Assembly (NCBI RefSeq): GCF_030700245.1
Contig: NZ_JAUYZI010000051.1
Span: 1-37,234, forward strand
Source of the DNA: Methylobacterium amylolyticum
GTDB taxonomy: Bacteria > Pseudomonadota > Alphaproteobacteria > Rhizobiales > Beijerinckiaceae
Direction: 5' to 3'
Length of the DNA: 37,234 nt
Position numbers and translations under genes: made by a program. Of the stretch, positions 16,335 through 25,414 are shown one piece after another (within the stretch, counting starts at the first letter, position 1; every line of letters starts with the position of its first letter). The notes under the pieces were generated by a model. That model did no database searches. It was given only the letters and a program-made list of their open reading frames with translations, and had not been told where the DNA came from.

Positions 16335-17206
16335 GCCTTCTCGGCGATCTTCTCGCCGAAGATGCCCTGGGGGAGCACCATCAGAAAGGCGAACAGGACC
16401 AGGAAGGCGAAGGCATCCTTGTAGGGCACCGAGATGTAGGCTGCGCCCAGGTTCTCGATGATTCCGAGGCCGAGGCCGCCCAGGATCGCACCGCGGATGT
16501 CGCCGAAGCCACCGATGATCGTCGCCGCGAAGGCCTTCAACGCGATCGCGGTGCCCATGCCGATCGAGAAGTACATGATCGGGCCGACGAGGATCCCAGC
16601 GACACCGCCGAGAACCGCGGAGTAGACGAAGGTCAACATGATCATCCAGCGGACGGGGATACCGATCAGGCTGGCGGTCTCCTTGTCCTGTGCCGTCGCC
16701 TGGATTTTCTTGCCAAGATAAGTTTTCTCGAAGAACAGGTACTGCAGCAGTACCAGTGCCGCACTCACGACAATGATGACGAGGTACTGCGGGTCGAGAA
16801 ACACGCCCCCCACCTGGAAGCCGCGCAGCGGCAGGAGTGGCGGCAGGTTCGCCGGTTGCGGGCCGTAGGCCGCCAAGACCGTATTCTGGACGAAGATCGA
16901 GGCACCGAGCGTACTGATCAGCACCGGCAGATAAGACCGATTGCGCAGGGGATAATAGACCGCGAGATTGAACAGCCCCCCGAACACCGCCATTCCGGCG
17001 AGTGCGACCAGGATCCCCGCCCAGTACGGCATGCCGGCGTGGAACAGGCAGATCACCAGCAGGAACGCGCCCACCATCGGGAAGTCGCCCTGGGCGAAGT
17101 TCACCACGTTGGTCGTGCGGTAGATCAGCACGAGACCGAGGGCGACGAGGGCGTAGATGCTCCCCATCCCGATCCCGGCGACGATGAGTTGCGGCAGGGC
17201 GCTCAT
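16331..17206 (-). CDS. livH: Branched-chain-amino-acid-type ABC transporter permease LivH
   Basis: Inner-membrane permease of 291 residues with about eight transmembrane segments. It has the LivH signatures GSIYALVALGLVLIYRTTNVVNFAQGDF near the N-terminus, given here only as the run starting at residue 16, and GGFGDIRGAILGGLGLG near the C-terminus, the coupling region that contacts the ATPase. It pairs with the LivM half of the fusion protein. The 3' end overlaps the next gene by 4 bases and the binding-protein gene lies 27 bases upstream. Confidence 0.94.
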   Translation of the reverse strand: MSALPQLIVAGIGMGSIYALVALGLVLIYRTTNVVNFAQGDFPMVGAFLLVICLFHAGMPYWAGILVALAGMAVFGGLFNLAVYYPLRNRSYLPVLISTLGASIFVQNTVLAAYGPQPANLPPLLPLRGFQVGGVFLDPQYLVIIVVSAALVLLQYLFFEKTYLGKKIQATAQDKETASLIGIPVRWMIMLTFVYSAVLGGVAGILVGPIMYFSIGMGTAIALKAFAATIIGGFGDIRGAILGGLGLGIIENLGAAYISVPYKDAFAFLVLFAFLMVLPQGIFGEKIAEKA

Positions 17207-17233
17207 GGTGGCAGCTCCGGGTTCAGGACGCGA

Positions 17234-18364
17234 CTACTTCGCTTCGACGCGCTTGACGAAGGTCGGGGTGCCGTCCCGATTCTGGACGATGTTGTAGCTG
17301 TGCAACCCATCGCCGTCGGCGTCGAAGTCGTAGGTGCCCTCCGCACCCTTGAAGCCCCTAGTCTCGAGCAGCGCCTTGCGCATCGCCTGTGGGTCGGTGC
17401 TGTTCGCGGCCTTGATCGCCTGGGCGAGCACGGTCACCGCGTCGTAGGCCCAGCTCGCGAAGAAGTCGGGTACGGCGCCGTAGGCGGCCTTGTAGGCACC
17501 GGCGAAGGCGGTGGCCTCGGGGCTGGCCTCGACGGCGTAGTCGCTCAACCCGTAGGTACCGTAGAGGTCGGCGCCCGCAAGCTTCATCGCAGTCGCTGAG
17601 ACGATCGAGGCCGAACCGATCCAGGGCAACTCGACGCCGAATTGCTTGAGTTGCTTCGCCAGGATCGCCTGGTCTGTGTCGGCGGTGGCGAAGCTTACCA
17701 TGATGTCAGCACCCGAGTTCTTCACCGCCAGCACGATCGGCGTGAAGTCCTGCGTCGCCGTCGTGAAGCCCTGCACGGTGGTGGGCGTGATGCCGCGCCC
17801 CCTTAGGGCCGTGACGAGCAGGTTCGCGCTGCTGGTGCCGAAGGCGTCGGTCGCGTGGACGATCGCCCAATGCTTTCGCTGGAGCACGTCGGTTCCGAAC
17901 TCGACGATGGCGCCGGCCGAGATCTCGTCGTTCGGGCGAAAGCGGAACAGCCACGGGTTCTTGAGGCGGGTCAGTTTCGGGTCGGTGCCTCCGAAGGCGA
18001 CCGGCTTGGCGGTACGGGCGATGGCGGGGGCGATCGCGTGGACCTGAGTGCTGCGGATCGGCGCCAGGAAGGCGACGACCCTCGAATCATTGGCCAAACG
18101 GTTGAAAGCGTTGACCGCTCCGGGGTTGGTGGTCTGATCGTCCTCGATCGCGAGTTCGACCGCACGGCCCAGCAAGCCGCCGGCCTTGTTGATCTGCTCG
18201 ACCGCGAGGCGTGCCCCGTTCATCTGGTAGCGGCCGGTCTCGGCTGCGCCTCCAGTGAGCGGAGCGATCATACCGAGCTTGATCACGTCCGCGGCGAGGG
18301 CGGATCCGGCCACCGCCGCCGCGCCGAGCGCGAGCCCAGCCAAACCGCCCAACAAGCGACGCAT
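17234..18364 (-). CDS. Periplasmic substrate-binding protein of a HAAT ABC transporter
   Basis: Secreted type I periplasmic binding protein of 376 residues (Peripla_BP_6 family). The N-terminus is a clear Sec signal peptide ending in AGSALA with cleavage before ADVIKLG. Family motifs are GMIAPLTGGAAETG, GRAVELAIEDDQT, NPGAVNAFNRLA and the hinge FASWAYDAVTVLAQAIKAA. It determines which compound the transporter takes up; the sequence does not tell which. GGGAGG stands before ATG 18364. It is the first gene of the minus-strand operon, divergent from the aldehyde dehydrogenase gene. Confidence 0.94.
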   Translation of the reverse strand: MRRLLGGLAGLALGAAAVAGSALAADVIKLGMIAPLTGGAAETGRYQMNGARLAVEQINKAGGLLGRAVELAIEDDQTTNPGAVNAFNRLANDSRVVAFLAPIRSTQVHAIAPAIARTAKPVAFGGTDPKLTRLKNPWLFRFRPNDEISAGAIVEFGTDVLQRKHWAIVHATDAFGTSSANLLVTALRGRGITPTTVQGFTTATQDFTPIVLAVKNSGADIMVSFATADTDQAILAKQLKQFGVELPWIGSASIVSATAMKLAGADLYGTYGLSDYAVEASPEATAFAGAYKAAYGAVPDFFASWAYDAVTVLAQAIKAANSTDPQAMRKALLETRGFKGAEGTYDFDADGDGLHSYNIVQNRDGTPTFVKRVEAK

Positions 18365-18421
18365 CCTGCCCTCCCTCGTCGGCCGGCGCTTCGACTGAGC
18401 GCTCGCGCCGGATGATGGTTC

Positions 18422-18467
18422 GAACTGGACCTACAGAGACGACATGTCAACCAATATTGTCGGCAAT
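18422..18467. promoter_or_regulatory. Divergent promoter region of the catabolic locus
   Basis: The 164-base spacer between the binding-protein gene and the aldehyde dehydrogenase gene contains, on the minus strand, a perfect -35 hexamer TTGACA (18445-18450) with a weak -10 17 bases on (CAGTTC). Next to it is the small palindrome ATTG-TCGG-CAAT (18456-18467), a size and composition suited to an FCD-type GntR operator. Assignment to the regulator at 20054 is inference. Confidence 0.35.
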
Positions 18468-18528
18468 TTGCTGTTGCGTTCAAGCAATGATCCGCTTATT
18501 GCCGTATCAGACGACAACGGGGAGAGCG

Positions 18529-19971
18529 ATGGAAACGTCACGGGCCCTGCTGATCGGCGGCCGCTGGCAGGCTGCCGCCGACGGCGCCGCCTACGAGGTG
18601 GTCAACCCCGCCACCGAGGAGGTGATCGGGTCGGCAGCGCAGGCTGGCGCCCCGGACGTAAAGGCGGCGATCGCCGCCGCCGAGGTGGGCCTCGCGTCCT
18701 GGCGGCGCACTAATCCCTGGGTTCGCTCACGCGTGATCCGCCGGATCAGCCAGATCGTTGAGGAGCGGCGCGAGGAGATCGCCCGCCTCGTGACAATCGA
18801 GGTCGGCAAGCCGATCGAGCAGTCCCGGGGCGAGGTCCAAGCGACCTGGGAGCTCTTCGACTGGTTCGCCGACGAGACGCGGCGCATCTACGGCCAAGTC
18901 ATTGAGCCACGCGGGACGTCGGGGCACCAGACGGTGACCTTCGAGCCGGTCGGCATCGTCGCCGCCTTCACGGCCTGGAACTTTCCGGTGCTGCTGATGT
19001 CCCGCAAGATCGCGCCGGCTCTGGCTGCGGGCTGCTCGATCATCTGCCGGCCGGCGGAGGAGGCGCCCGGCGCCGTGCTCGCGATCGCCCGGTGCTGCCT
19101 CGACGCCGGCGTGCCGCCGGGCGTGGTCAATGTGCTGACCGGCCTGCCCAACGCGATAACCCCCGCGATCATGGCTTCGCCCAAGGTGCGCAAGGTCACC
19201 TTCACCGGCTCGATCCCGGTAGGGCAGATGCTAATGCGCCAGGCGGCCGACACGGTGAAGCGCGTCACGATGGAGCTCGGCGGCCACGCGCCGGTGATCG
19301 TCCACGACGACGTTGACGTAACCGCGGCCGCGCACCTGTCGGCGGTGGCCAAGTTCCGCAACGCCGGCCAGGTCTGCGCATCGCCGACCCGGTTTTACGT
19401 GCACGAGAGCCGGGTGGAAGCGTTCGCGGCCGCCTTCTCTGCGCGCGCCGCCGCGCTCAAAGTCGGGGACGGGCTCGACCCAGCGAACGACGTCGGTCCC
19501 CTCACCACCCGCCGCCGCCGCGAGGCCGTCGAGGCGATGGTCGAGGACGCGGTTGCCGCGGGCGGCAAGCTCGCCGTCGGCGGCCGGCGGCCGGCCCAGC
19601 CGAACCGCGGGTGGTTCTACGAGCCGACGGCGGTCGTCGGTGCGCCCGAGGGTGCGCGCCTGATGACCGAGGAGCCATTCGGTCCCGTGGCCGCGATCAG
19701 CGGCTTCTCCCGCGTCGAAGAGGCGCTGGAGCGGGCCAACGGCCTCGAGTTTGGGTTGGCAGCCTACGTCTTCACGAACTCTCTCAAGCGCGCCCACGAG
19801 ACCTCTGAGGCGCTCCAGGCGGGCGTCGTCTGCGTCAATACCTACGTCGCGGCCCTAGCTGAGACGCCGTTCGGCGGCACCAAGCAGAGCGGCTTCGGAC
19901 GTGAGGGCGGCGCGCTCGGCATCCGCGACTACCTCGACGCCAAGTTCACCAATATGGCGTTCCTGCAATGA
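18529..19971 (+). CDS. NAD(P)-dependent aldehyde dehydrogenase
   Basis: Oxidises an aldehyde to its acid. The protein has 480 residues, the normal size. Key residues are visible: N151 in TAWNFP, the general base E249 in MELGGHAP, the nucleophile C283 in NAGQVCASPTR, and the EPFGPVAAI motif. The nearest styles are the benzaldehyde/vanillin/succinate-semialdehyde group, but I cannot fix the substrate. ATG 18529 has GGGGAG five bases upstream; a longer open frame from 18412 lacks family sequence. It is the first gene of the plus-strand catabolic array and is followed by the GntR regulator. Confidence 0.95.
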   Translation: METSRALLIGGRWQAAADGAAYEVVNPATEEVIGSAAQAGAPDVKAAIAAAEVGLASWRRTNPWVRSRVIRRISQIVEERREEIARLVTIEVGKPIEQSRGEVQATWELFDWFADETRRIYGQVIEPRGTSGHQTVTFEPVGIVAAFTAWNFPVLLMSRKIAPALAAGCSIICRPAEEAPGAVLAIARCCLDAGVPPGVVNVLTGLPNAITPAIMASPKVRKVTFTGSIPVGQMLMRQAADTVKRVTMELGGHAPVIVHDDVDVTAAAHLSAVAKFRNAGQVCASPTRFYVHESRVEAFAAAFSARAAALKVGDGLDPANDVGPLTTRRRREAVEAMVEDAVAAGGKLAVGGRRPAQPNRGWFYEPTAVVGAPEGARLMTEEPFGPVAAISGFSRVEEALERANGLEFGLAAYVFTNSLKRAHETSEALQAGVVCVNTYVAALAETPFGGTKQSGFGREGGALGIRDYLDAKFTNMAFLQ

Positions 19972-20053
19972 CCGGGCTCGTCCTCCCCGCCCAATTCATG
20001 CTCAGTCAATCTTCGATGATGCCATCACATGGCCGTCGAGGAGGGAATTGAGC

Positions 20054-20767
20054 ATGTCCGGTAGCGCCCTGGATGGGAGAACGCGGGTCGACGGGGTCTC
20101 ACCCCTCGATCGCGCAGGGGAACTCTCCCTCGTCGCCGCGATCTCGGGGCGGCTCGAAAGCATGATCATCGCCGGAGAGATCGAGGCCGGCGGCAAGCTC
20201 AACGAGTTCGCCCTGGCGCAGCGCCTTCAGGTCAGCCGCAGCGCGCTACGGGAGGCGGTACGACTCCTGGAGCAACTTGGCCTAGTCACGATCCTGCCGA
20301 ACCGCGGCGTGTTCGTGCGCCGCGTCAGCCTGAAGGAGGCGCTGGACCTATTCGACGTCCGTTCCGGCCTCGCCTACACCGCCGGCCGCCTCGCCGCGGC
20401 GCGCGGCAGCGACGAGCAGGTCTCCGCCCTGCGCGGGCTGCACGAGGAGATGGTCGTCGCTTGGGAGCGGCGCGAGATCGATCGCTACTACGACCTTAAC
20501 CTACGCTTCCACGCCGATGTTATGGCGATGACGGGCAACGACCGGCTCGCCGCGCTCTACGCGATGATGTCGAACCAACTGCACCTCTTCCGGCGCCGCA
20601 ACCTCGGCAATCTCGCCCAGCTCGAACTCTCGCTGCAGGAGCATGCGCGGATCCTCGAAGGTATTGAGACGCGCGACACCGCCAAGACCAGTCGCGCCTT
20701 CGAGCGTCATGTCATGATCGGCAAGCAGCGCATGCTCGACACCCTCCCAATGCGTCACGACGCCTGA
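20054..20767 (+). CDS. GntR-family regulator with FCD effector domain
   Basis: A 237-residue transcription factor of the FadR/FCD group. The N-terminal winged helix has KLNEFALAQRLQVSRSALREA followed by VRLLEQLGLV and NRGVFVRR (quoted in short pieces). The C-terminal all-helical FCD domain carries metal-ligand-like D and H residues (DLNLRFHADVM, SLQEHARILEGI, RAFERHVM). Such proteins usually repress a catabolic operon until a carboxylic acid inducer binds. Being inside the array, it most likely controls this array and the divergent transporter. GAGGAGG precedes ATG 20054. Confidence 0.93.
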   Translation: MSGSALDGRTRVDGVSPLDRAGELSLVAAISGRLESMIIAGEIEAGGKLNEFALAQRLQVSRSALREAVRLLEQLGLVTILPNRGVFVRRVSLKEALDLFDVRSGLAYTAGRLAAARGSDEQVSALRGLHEEMVVAWERREIDRYYDLNLRFHADVMAMTGNDRLAALYAMMSNQLHLFRRRNLGNLAQLELSLQEHARILEGIETRDTAKTSRAFERHVMIGKQRMLDTLPMRHDA

Positions 20768-20793
20768 CCGCGATGAGGAGCCCGGACCGATCG

Positions 20794-21606
20794 ATGATGA
20801 CTATACAGAACCACGCCAAGGCCCGCCTTCTCGCGGGCGACCTGTCGCTCGGAATGGGCATCCGCCAAGCGCGTACGGTCGACATCGGACGCATCGCGAA
20901 GGCTTGCGGTTACGACTGGTTGTTCATCGACATGGAGCACAATTCCATGAGCCTCGACACGGCGGCCCAGCTCTGCGTGGCGACCGCGGATGCAGGCATC
21001 ACGCCGTTGATCCGGGTGCCGGGCCACGAGCAGTTCCACGCCTCGCGCCTGCTCGACTCGGGCGCGCTCGGCATCGTCGTGCCGCACGTGAACGACCGCG
21101 CCGAGGCGGAGCGTATGGTAGCGAACTGCCTATTCCCGCCGGCGGGCCGACGCTCTGTGCCAGGCTCGCTGCCCCAGGTCGACTTCCGGCCGATGCCGGT
21201 CTGCGATCTTATCCGGGTCGTCAACGACTCCATGCTGCTCGTCGCGATGATCGAGACGCCCGCCGGCATCGAGAACTTGGACGAGATCGCCGCGGTCGCG
21301 GGCATCGACGTGCTGCTGATGGGCGGCAACGATCTGGCCGCCGAACTCGGCATACCGGGCGAGTTCAGCCATCCGCGGATGCAGGACGCCTTCCGGCGCA
21401 TCGCCGCCGCTTGCCGCCGGCACGGCAAGTTCCCCGGCGTCGGCGGCATCTACGACCACGCGATCATGCAGGGCTACGTCGAGGCCGGCGCCCGTTTCAT
21501 CCTCAGCGGCTCGGACCTTGCCTTCCTGATGGCCGGGGCCAACGCGCGGTCGTCGTTCCTTCGCGGGCTGCCGACCGGCCTCGCGGCGGCCGCCGGGCGA
21601 GCCTGA
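20794..21606 (+). CDS. HpcH/HpaI family aldolase
   Basis: Metal-dependent class II aldolase of the HpcH/HpaI family, about 270 residues, which cleaves 4-hydroxy-2-oxo acids (or related compounds) to pyruvate or glyoxylate plus an aldehyde. Family landmarks are DWLFIDMEHNSM with the catalytic histidine, LIRVPGHEQ, the metal-binding glutamate in MIETPAGIENL and the aspartate in MGGNDLAAELG, and GVGGIYD. ATG 20794 is chosen since GAGGAG lies upstream, though at a long 13-base spacing; ATG 20773 is in frame but has no ribosome-binding site. It would make the C-C cleavage step of the pathway. The product is unknown. Confidence 0.88.
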   Translation: MMTIQNHAKARLLAGDLSLGMGIRQARTVDIGRIAKACGYDWLFIDMEHNSMSLDTAAQLCVATADAGITPLIRVPGHEQFHASRLLDSGALGIVVPHVNDRAEAERMVANCLFPPAGRRSVPGSLPQVDFRPMPVCDLIRVVNDSMLLVAMIETPAGIENLDEIAAVAGIDVLLMGGNDLAAELGIPGEFSHPRMQDAFRRIAAACRRHGKFPGVGGIYDHAIMQGYVEAGARFILSGSDLAFLMAGANARSSFLRGLPTGLAAAAGRA

Positions 21607-21608
21607 CG

Positions 21609-22394
21609 ATGTCGGCCGCCGCGGACAGCGTAGTGACAATCGAGCGCGAGGCCGCGGTCGCGTTCGTGCGGCTCGCGGCGCCGCCGCTCAACCTTCTGAC
21701 CCAGGCCCTGCGGCGCGCGCTCACCGATGCGGTCGCCGCCGCGGAAGCGGACCCGTCGGTGCGGGCGCTGGTCGTGGCGGGGGCGGAGAACTTCTGCGCC
21801 GGTGCCGACCTGAAGGAGTTCGGCGCGCGCGTCGACCCCGCGGTCGCGGACGCGCACGGCCGCAACGGCCACGCCATGACGCTGCGCCTCGTCGGCTGCG
21901 ACAAGCCCATCGTCGCGGCGATCGAGGGGGCTTGCCTCGGCGGCGGGTTCGAGATCGCGCTCGCCTGCGATCTCAGGATCGCGGCGCACGACGCGCGGCT
22001 CGGCCTTCCCGAGATCGGTCGCGGCGTCTTCCCGGGCACCGGCGGCCTTCCGCTGCTGGAGCGCCTCGTCGGGCCGGCCCGGACCAAGCGGATCGCGCTC
22101 GGTGGCGAGGTTTTCGCCGCTGCCTCGCCGGAGGCCGACGGCATCGTCGACCTGCGCGTCGAGCCCGGACAGGCGCTCGCCCGCGCCCTCGAGGTCGCGA
22201 GGGCCTTCTCCGCCCGCCCCGCGGGTTCGGTCGGGGCGATCAAGCGGCTCGTCGACGGCGACTTTCGCACGCGGCTCGCCGAACGCTTGGAGGTCGAACG
22301 GGCGGAGTACGTCGCCGCCTTCAGGCGCGCCGACGCGCGGGAGGGCTGGCGGGCCTTCCTCGAGAAGCGGCCGCCTGCCTGGGCGCATCACTGA
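21609..22394 (+). CDS. Enoyl-CoA hydratase/isomerase family protein
   Basis: Crotonase-fold protein of 261 residues that binds acyl-CoA thioesters. The oxyanion-hole motifs are ENFCAGADLKEF and ACLGGGFEIALACD, and the loop LGLPEIGRGVFPGTGG supplies E135, equivalent to the first catalytic glutamate of rat hydratase. The second glutamate (rat E164) aligns by eye with R161, so the textbook hydration of enoyl-CoA is doubtful; isomerase, hydrolase or a modified hydration reaction are alternatives. The start follows the aldolase stop with a gap of only 2 bases, so translation is probably coupled. Confidence 0.9.
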   Translation: MSAAADSVVTIEREAAVAFVRLAAPPLNLLTQALRRALTDAVAAAEADPSVRALVVAGAENFCAGADLKEFGARVDPAVADAHGRNGHAMTLRLVGCDKPIVAAIEGACLGGGFEIALACDLRIAAHDARLGLPEIGRGVFPGTGGLPLLERLVGPARTKRIALGGEVFAAASPEADGIVDLRVEPGQALARALEVARAFSARPAGSVGAIKRLVDGDFRTRLAERLEVERAEYVAAFRRADAREGWRAFLEKRPPAWAHH

Positions 22395-22422
22395 CACACG
22401 AGACCAGAGAGCTCGAAGAGCC

Positions 22423-23598
22423 ATGACCCACGCCATCGGACCGGCCCACCGGGACGACCTCGCCCCCTACCTTGATGCCGATCAGTTCGCGTTCCGCGAC
22501 AACGTGCATAAATTCCTCGGCCGCCACGCGACGCCGGACTACATCCGCACCGCCGACGAGGAGAAACGCTTTCCCGAGGAGGTAATCCGCGGCATGGCCG
22601 ACCAGGGCTACTTCGCGGTGACTCTGCCGGAAGAGTACGGCGGCATCGGTGGCTACCTCGATATGGTCGCGATGCTTGAGGTGATCGGCTACCACAGCGT
22701 CGGCCTGTCACGGTACTGGAACCTCAACGTCAACATGGTCGGCGGCGCGATCGCGCGCTTCGCCTCAGCCGAGATCAAGGCCGAGCTGCTGCCGCGGCTC
22801 GCCGAAGGCCGGATCTTCTTCGCCTTCGCGCTGTCTGAGAACGGAGCCGGCTCCGACGCCGCGAGCCTGCGCATGACGGCCCGGGCGGATGGGGGCGACT
22901 TCGTCCTCAACGGCACGAAGATGTGGATCACGGGCGCGCTCCAGGCCGACTACATCCTGACCGCCTGCCGCACCGATCCGGACGCGAAGGCCCACGACGG
23001 CATCACGCTCGTCCTCGTCCCCCGCGACGCGCCAGGCGTGTCGATCTCTCCCATCGACATGCTGGGTGGCCACGCCATCCGCACCTGCGAGGTCCATTTC
23101 GAGGACGTGCGCGTGCCGCAGCACCGGATCGTCGGCGGGCTGCACAAGGGCTGGCGCCAGCTCACGACGGTGCTGGCTAAAGAGCGCATCGCGCTCGGCG
23201 CCATGTGCGCCGGCGCGGCCCAGGCCGCCTGCGACCTCGCCCGGACCTACGCGGTCGAGCGCAAGCAGTTCGGCCGCTCGGTGACCGAGTTCCAGGCCGT
23301 GTCCCACAAGCTCGTCGACATGCAGACCGCGGTCGATGCGGGCCGGCTCCTGGTTTACCGGGCGGCGCGGCTGCTCACCGAGGACAAGCCCTGCGGCGCC
23401 CAGTCCTCGCAGGCCAAGTACTTCATGTCGGACGCTTACGTGAGCGTGGCGACCGATGGGCTCCAGGTCATGGGCGCCAACGGCTACTGCACTGAGTATG
23501 CCATGGAGCGCCACTACCGCGAGGCGAAGCTCTTCCAGATCTTTGGCGGCACGAACGAGATCCAGCGCAACATCGTCGCCCGCGAGATCCTGCGCTGA
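22423..23598 (+). CDS. Acyl-CoA dehydrogenase with the base on helix G
   Basis: FAD-dependent acyl-CoA dehydrogenase of 391 residues, passing electrons to ETF. Typical motifs: FAFALSENGAGSDAASL, LNGTKMWITGA, KERIALGAMCAG, RKQFGRSVTEFQAV and QVMGANGYCTEYAMERHYREAK in short runs. The usual catalytic glutamate in the EGT motif near the C-terminus is glycine here (G375 in IFGGTNEIQR). Glutamate E254 in AKERIAL sits where isovaleryl-CoA and long-chain dehydrogenases keep their base, so the enzyme is probably active on branched or bulky acyl-CoAs. It lies 28 bases downstream of the crotonase gene. Confidence 0.93.
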   Translation: MTHAIGPAHRDDLAPYLDADQFAFRDNVHKFLGRHATPDYIRTADEEKRFPEEVIRGMADQGYFAVTLPEEYGGIGGYLDMVAMLEVIGYHSVGLSRYWNLNVNMVGGAIARFASAEIKAELLPRLAEGRIFFAFALSENGAGSDAASLRMTARADGGDFVLNGTKMWITGALQADYILTACRTDPDAKAHDGITLVLVPRDAPGVSISPIDMLGGHAIRTCEVHFEDVRVPQHRIVGGLHKGWRQLTTVLAKERIALGAMCAGAAQAACDLARTYAVERKQFGRSVTEFQAVSHKLVDMQTAVDAGRLLVYRAARLLTEDKPCGAQSSQAKYFMSDAYVSVATDGLQVMGANGYCTEYAMERHYREAKLFQIFGGTNEIQRNIVAREILR

Positions 23599-23647
23599 GG
23601 CGCGGCGACCACAGCCGGCGACACGATCGATGAGGAAGGTTCACGAC

Positions 23648-25375
23648 ATGGCGGAAGCGAAGCTGCCACTCGAGGTTATCAGGGTGCGCACCGACGTCGT
23701 GGTGGTCGGCGGCGGGGGCGCGGCGTCGCGCGCTGCGCTGTCCGCCCGCCAGGCCGGCGCCGAGGTGCACCTCGTCGCCAAGGCCCCACTCAAGACCGGC
23801 GGCAGCACAGTCCACGGCGCGAGCGAGATCATGAGCATGGGCGCCGCCGGCTACGGCGACCGACGCGACTCGGCCGAGATTCACTTCGAGGACACGATGC
23901 GGGCGGGTCGAGGCTTCATCGACCCGAAGCTCGTGCGCGTTCTCGCGGAGGACGCGACCGCCCGCATCCGCGACCTCGTCGACCTCGGCGTGCCCTTCGA
24001 CCGCCTCGCCGCGCCGAACGAGGAACAGTCGACCGACTACAAGCTGATCCGCTCGGATTTCGGCACCTACGGGCGCGCCATGGGCGTGTCGGGCAAGACC
24101 GGCCTCGCCTTCGTCGACGCGATCGGGAACGAACTCGTGCGCCTCGGCGTTCAGGTCGACGCGCCCGTGATGCTCGTCGACATCGTGCGCGACGACGCCG
24201 GCGAGGTCGCGGGCGTCATCGGGTACGATCCCGGGCGGCAGGCGCTGATCCACTACGAGGCGGCGGCCGTCGTGCTCGGCACCGGCGGCATCCACGGCGC
24301 CTACGAGGCTCAGGTCTCAACTGCCGAAATGACCGGCGACGGCCAGGCGATCTGCCTGCGCCACGGTGCGGAGCTGGTGAACCTCGAATTCCACCAGTTC
24401 GGTCCCGCGTTGATCCACCCGTACGTGCAGCTGTTCTCGAAGTCCTGCTTCGTGTTGCACCCGCGCATCACCAACGAGCTGGGCGAGGAGTTCCTGGCCC
24501 GGTACCTGCCGCCCGGCGTCACCGTCGAGGAGGTCTACGAGGAGAAGGTCTTCCCCTTCACCACGACCAACGTCTCGCGATACCTCGACGTCGCGATCGC
24601 GGCCGAGATCAACGCCGGGCGGGGCTCGCCGCACGGCGGCGTCTACTTCTCCTTCGCCCACGTGCCGGAGGAGCGCATCGACGCCGTCATTCCGAACACC
24701 GCACGCTGGATGCGCGAGCGCGGCCTCGACGTGCGGACGGACCAGTTCGAGGTCGGCATCGCCTTTCAGTGCATGAACGGCGGCGTGCGCATGGTGAACG
24801 AGGACGCCGAGAGCACGATCCCCGGCCTCTTCGTCGTCGGTGAGCTCGCCGGCGGCGTCCGCGGGCCCGACCGACCGGGCGGCAACTCGCTCGCCGAGGG
24901 GCAGGTCTTTGGCCATCGGGCTGGAACCGCGGCGGCTCGGCGCGCGCGCGCGCGACGGCCAGGCCCGCCGGCGACGCTGGCGGCTTCCCTGGCCTTCCTC
25001 GCCGGCAAGCTCTCCGCGAGCAACCGGACGATCGACCTCGACGCGGTCGAGGCCGCGATCCGCCGGGCGATGCAGCGTTACTGCCTCGTCGAGAAGGACG
25101 AGGCCGGCCTTGGCGAGGCCCTGAAGGCGATCCGCGGCGCCAAGGCGGAGCTCGAGGAGGCCCCGCTCACCGTCGAGACGCTGCTGCGCGGCCTCGGCCT
25201 GCGCAACATGGCTGGAGCGAGCGAGGCGGTGCTGCGCGCGTGCCAGGAGCGGCGTGAGACCCGCAGCGGCCACTACCGCACGGACCACCGCAAGACCGAC
25301 GACGCCAACTATCTCGGCTGCTTCCTATGGCGGCAAGAGAACGGCGAGTTGCGCGCCTCGCGGCAGGCCCACTGA
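23648..25375 (+). CDS. SdhA/FrdA-like FAD-binding oxidoreductase (orphan flavoprotein)
   Basis: A 575-residue flavoprotein of the fumarate reductase/succinate dehydrogenase family. It has the FAD motif VVVVGGGGAASRAAL (residues 17-31), the TGGST loop, the NGGVRM segment with IPGLFVVGELAGGV and the GGNSLAEGQVFGHRAG motif, then a C-terminal domain ending with RRETRSGHYRTD. No iron-sulfur or membrane subunit is encoded nearby, so it may be a soluble dehydrogenase or reductase of a dicarboxylate or unsaturated acid; the substrate is unknown. A (CG)7 dinucleotide run at 24941-24954 encodes an arginine-rich patch. GGAAGG precedes ATG 23648. Confidence 0.88.
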   Translation: MAEAKLPLEVIRVRTDVVVVGGGGAASRAALSARQAGAEVHLVAKAPLKTGGSTVHGASEIMSMGAAGYGDRRDSAEIHFEDTMRAGRGFIDPKLVRVLAEDATARIRDLVDLGVPFDRLAAPNEEQSTDYKLIRSDFGTYGRAMGVSGKTGLAFVDAIGNELVRLGVQVDAPVMLVDIVRDDAGEVAGVIGYDPGRQALIHYEAAAVVLGTGGIHGAYEAQVSTAEMTGDGQAICLRHGAELVNLEFHQFGPALIHPYVQLFSKSCFVLHPRITNELGEEFLARYLPPGVTVEEVYEEKVFPFTTTNVSRYLDVAIAAEINAGRGSPHGGVYFSFAHVPEERIDAVIPNTARWMRERGLDVRTDQFEVGIAFQCMNGGVRMVNEDAESTIPGLFVVGELAGGVRGPDRPGGNSLAEGQVFGHRAGTAAARRARARRPGPPATLAASLAFLAGKLSASNRTIDLDAVEAAIRRAMQRYCLVEKDEAGLGEALKAIRGAKAELEEAPLTVETLLRGLGLRNMAGASEAVLRACQERRETRSGHYRTDHRKTDDANYLGCFLWRQENGELRASRQAH

Positions 25376-25414
25376 ACGAACCCGAAGACCGAGAACGCGT
25401 CGAGTGAGTCCACG

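Noticed and set aside
16301..17599. 432-codon plus-strand frame opposite livH and the binding-protein gene
   Set aside because: Antisense to two clear genes, histidine- and arginine-rich composition, no domain or ribosome-binding site.
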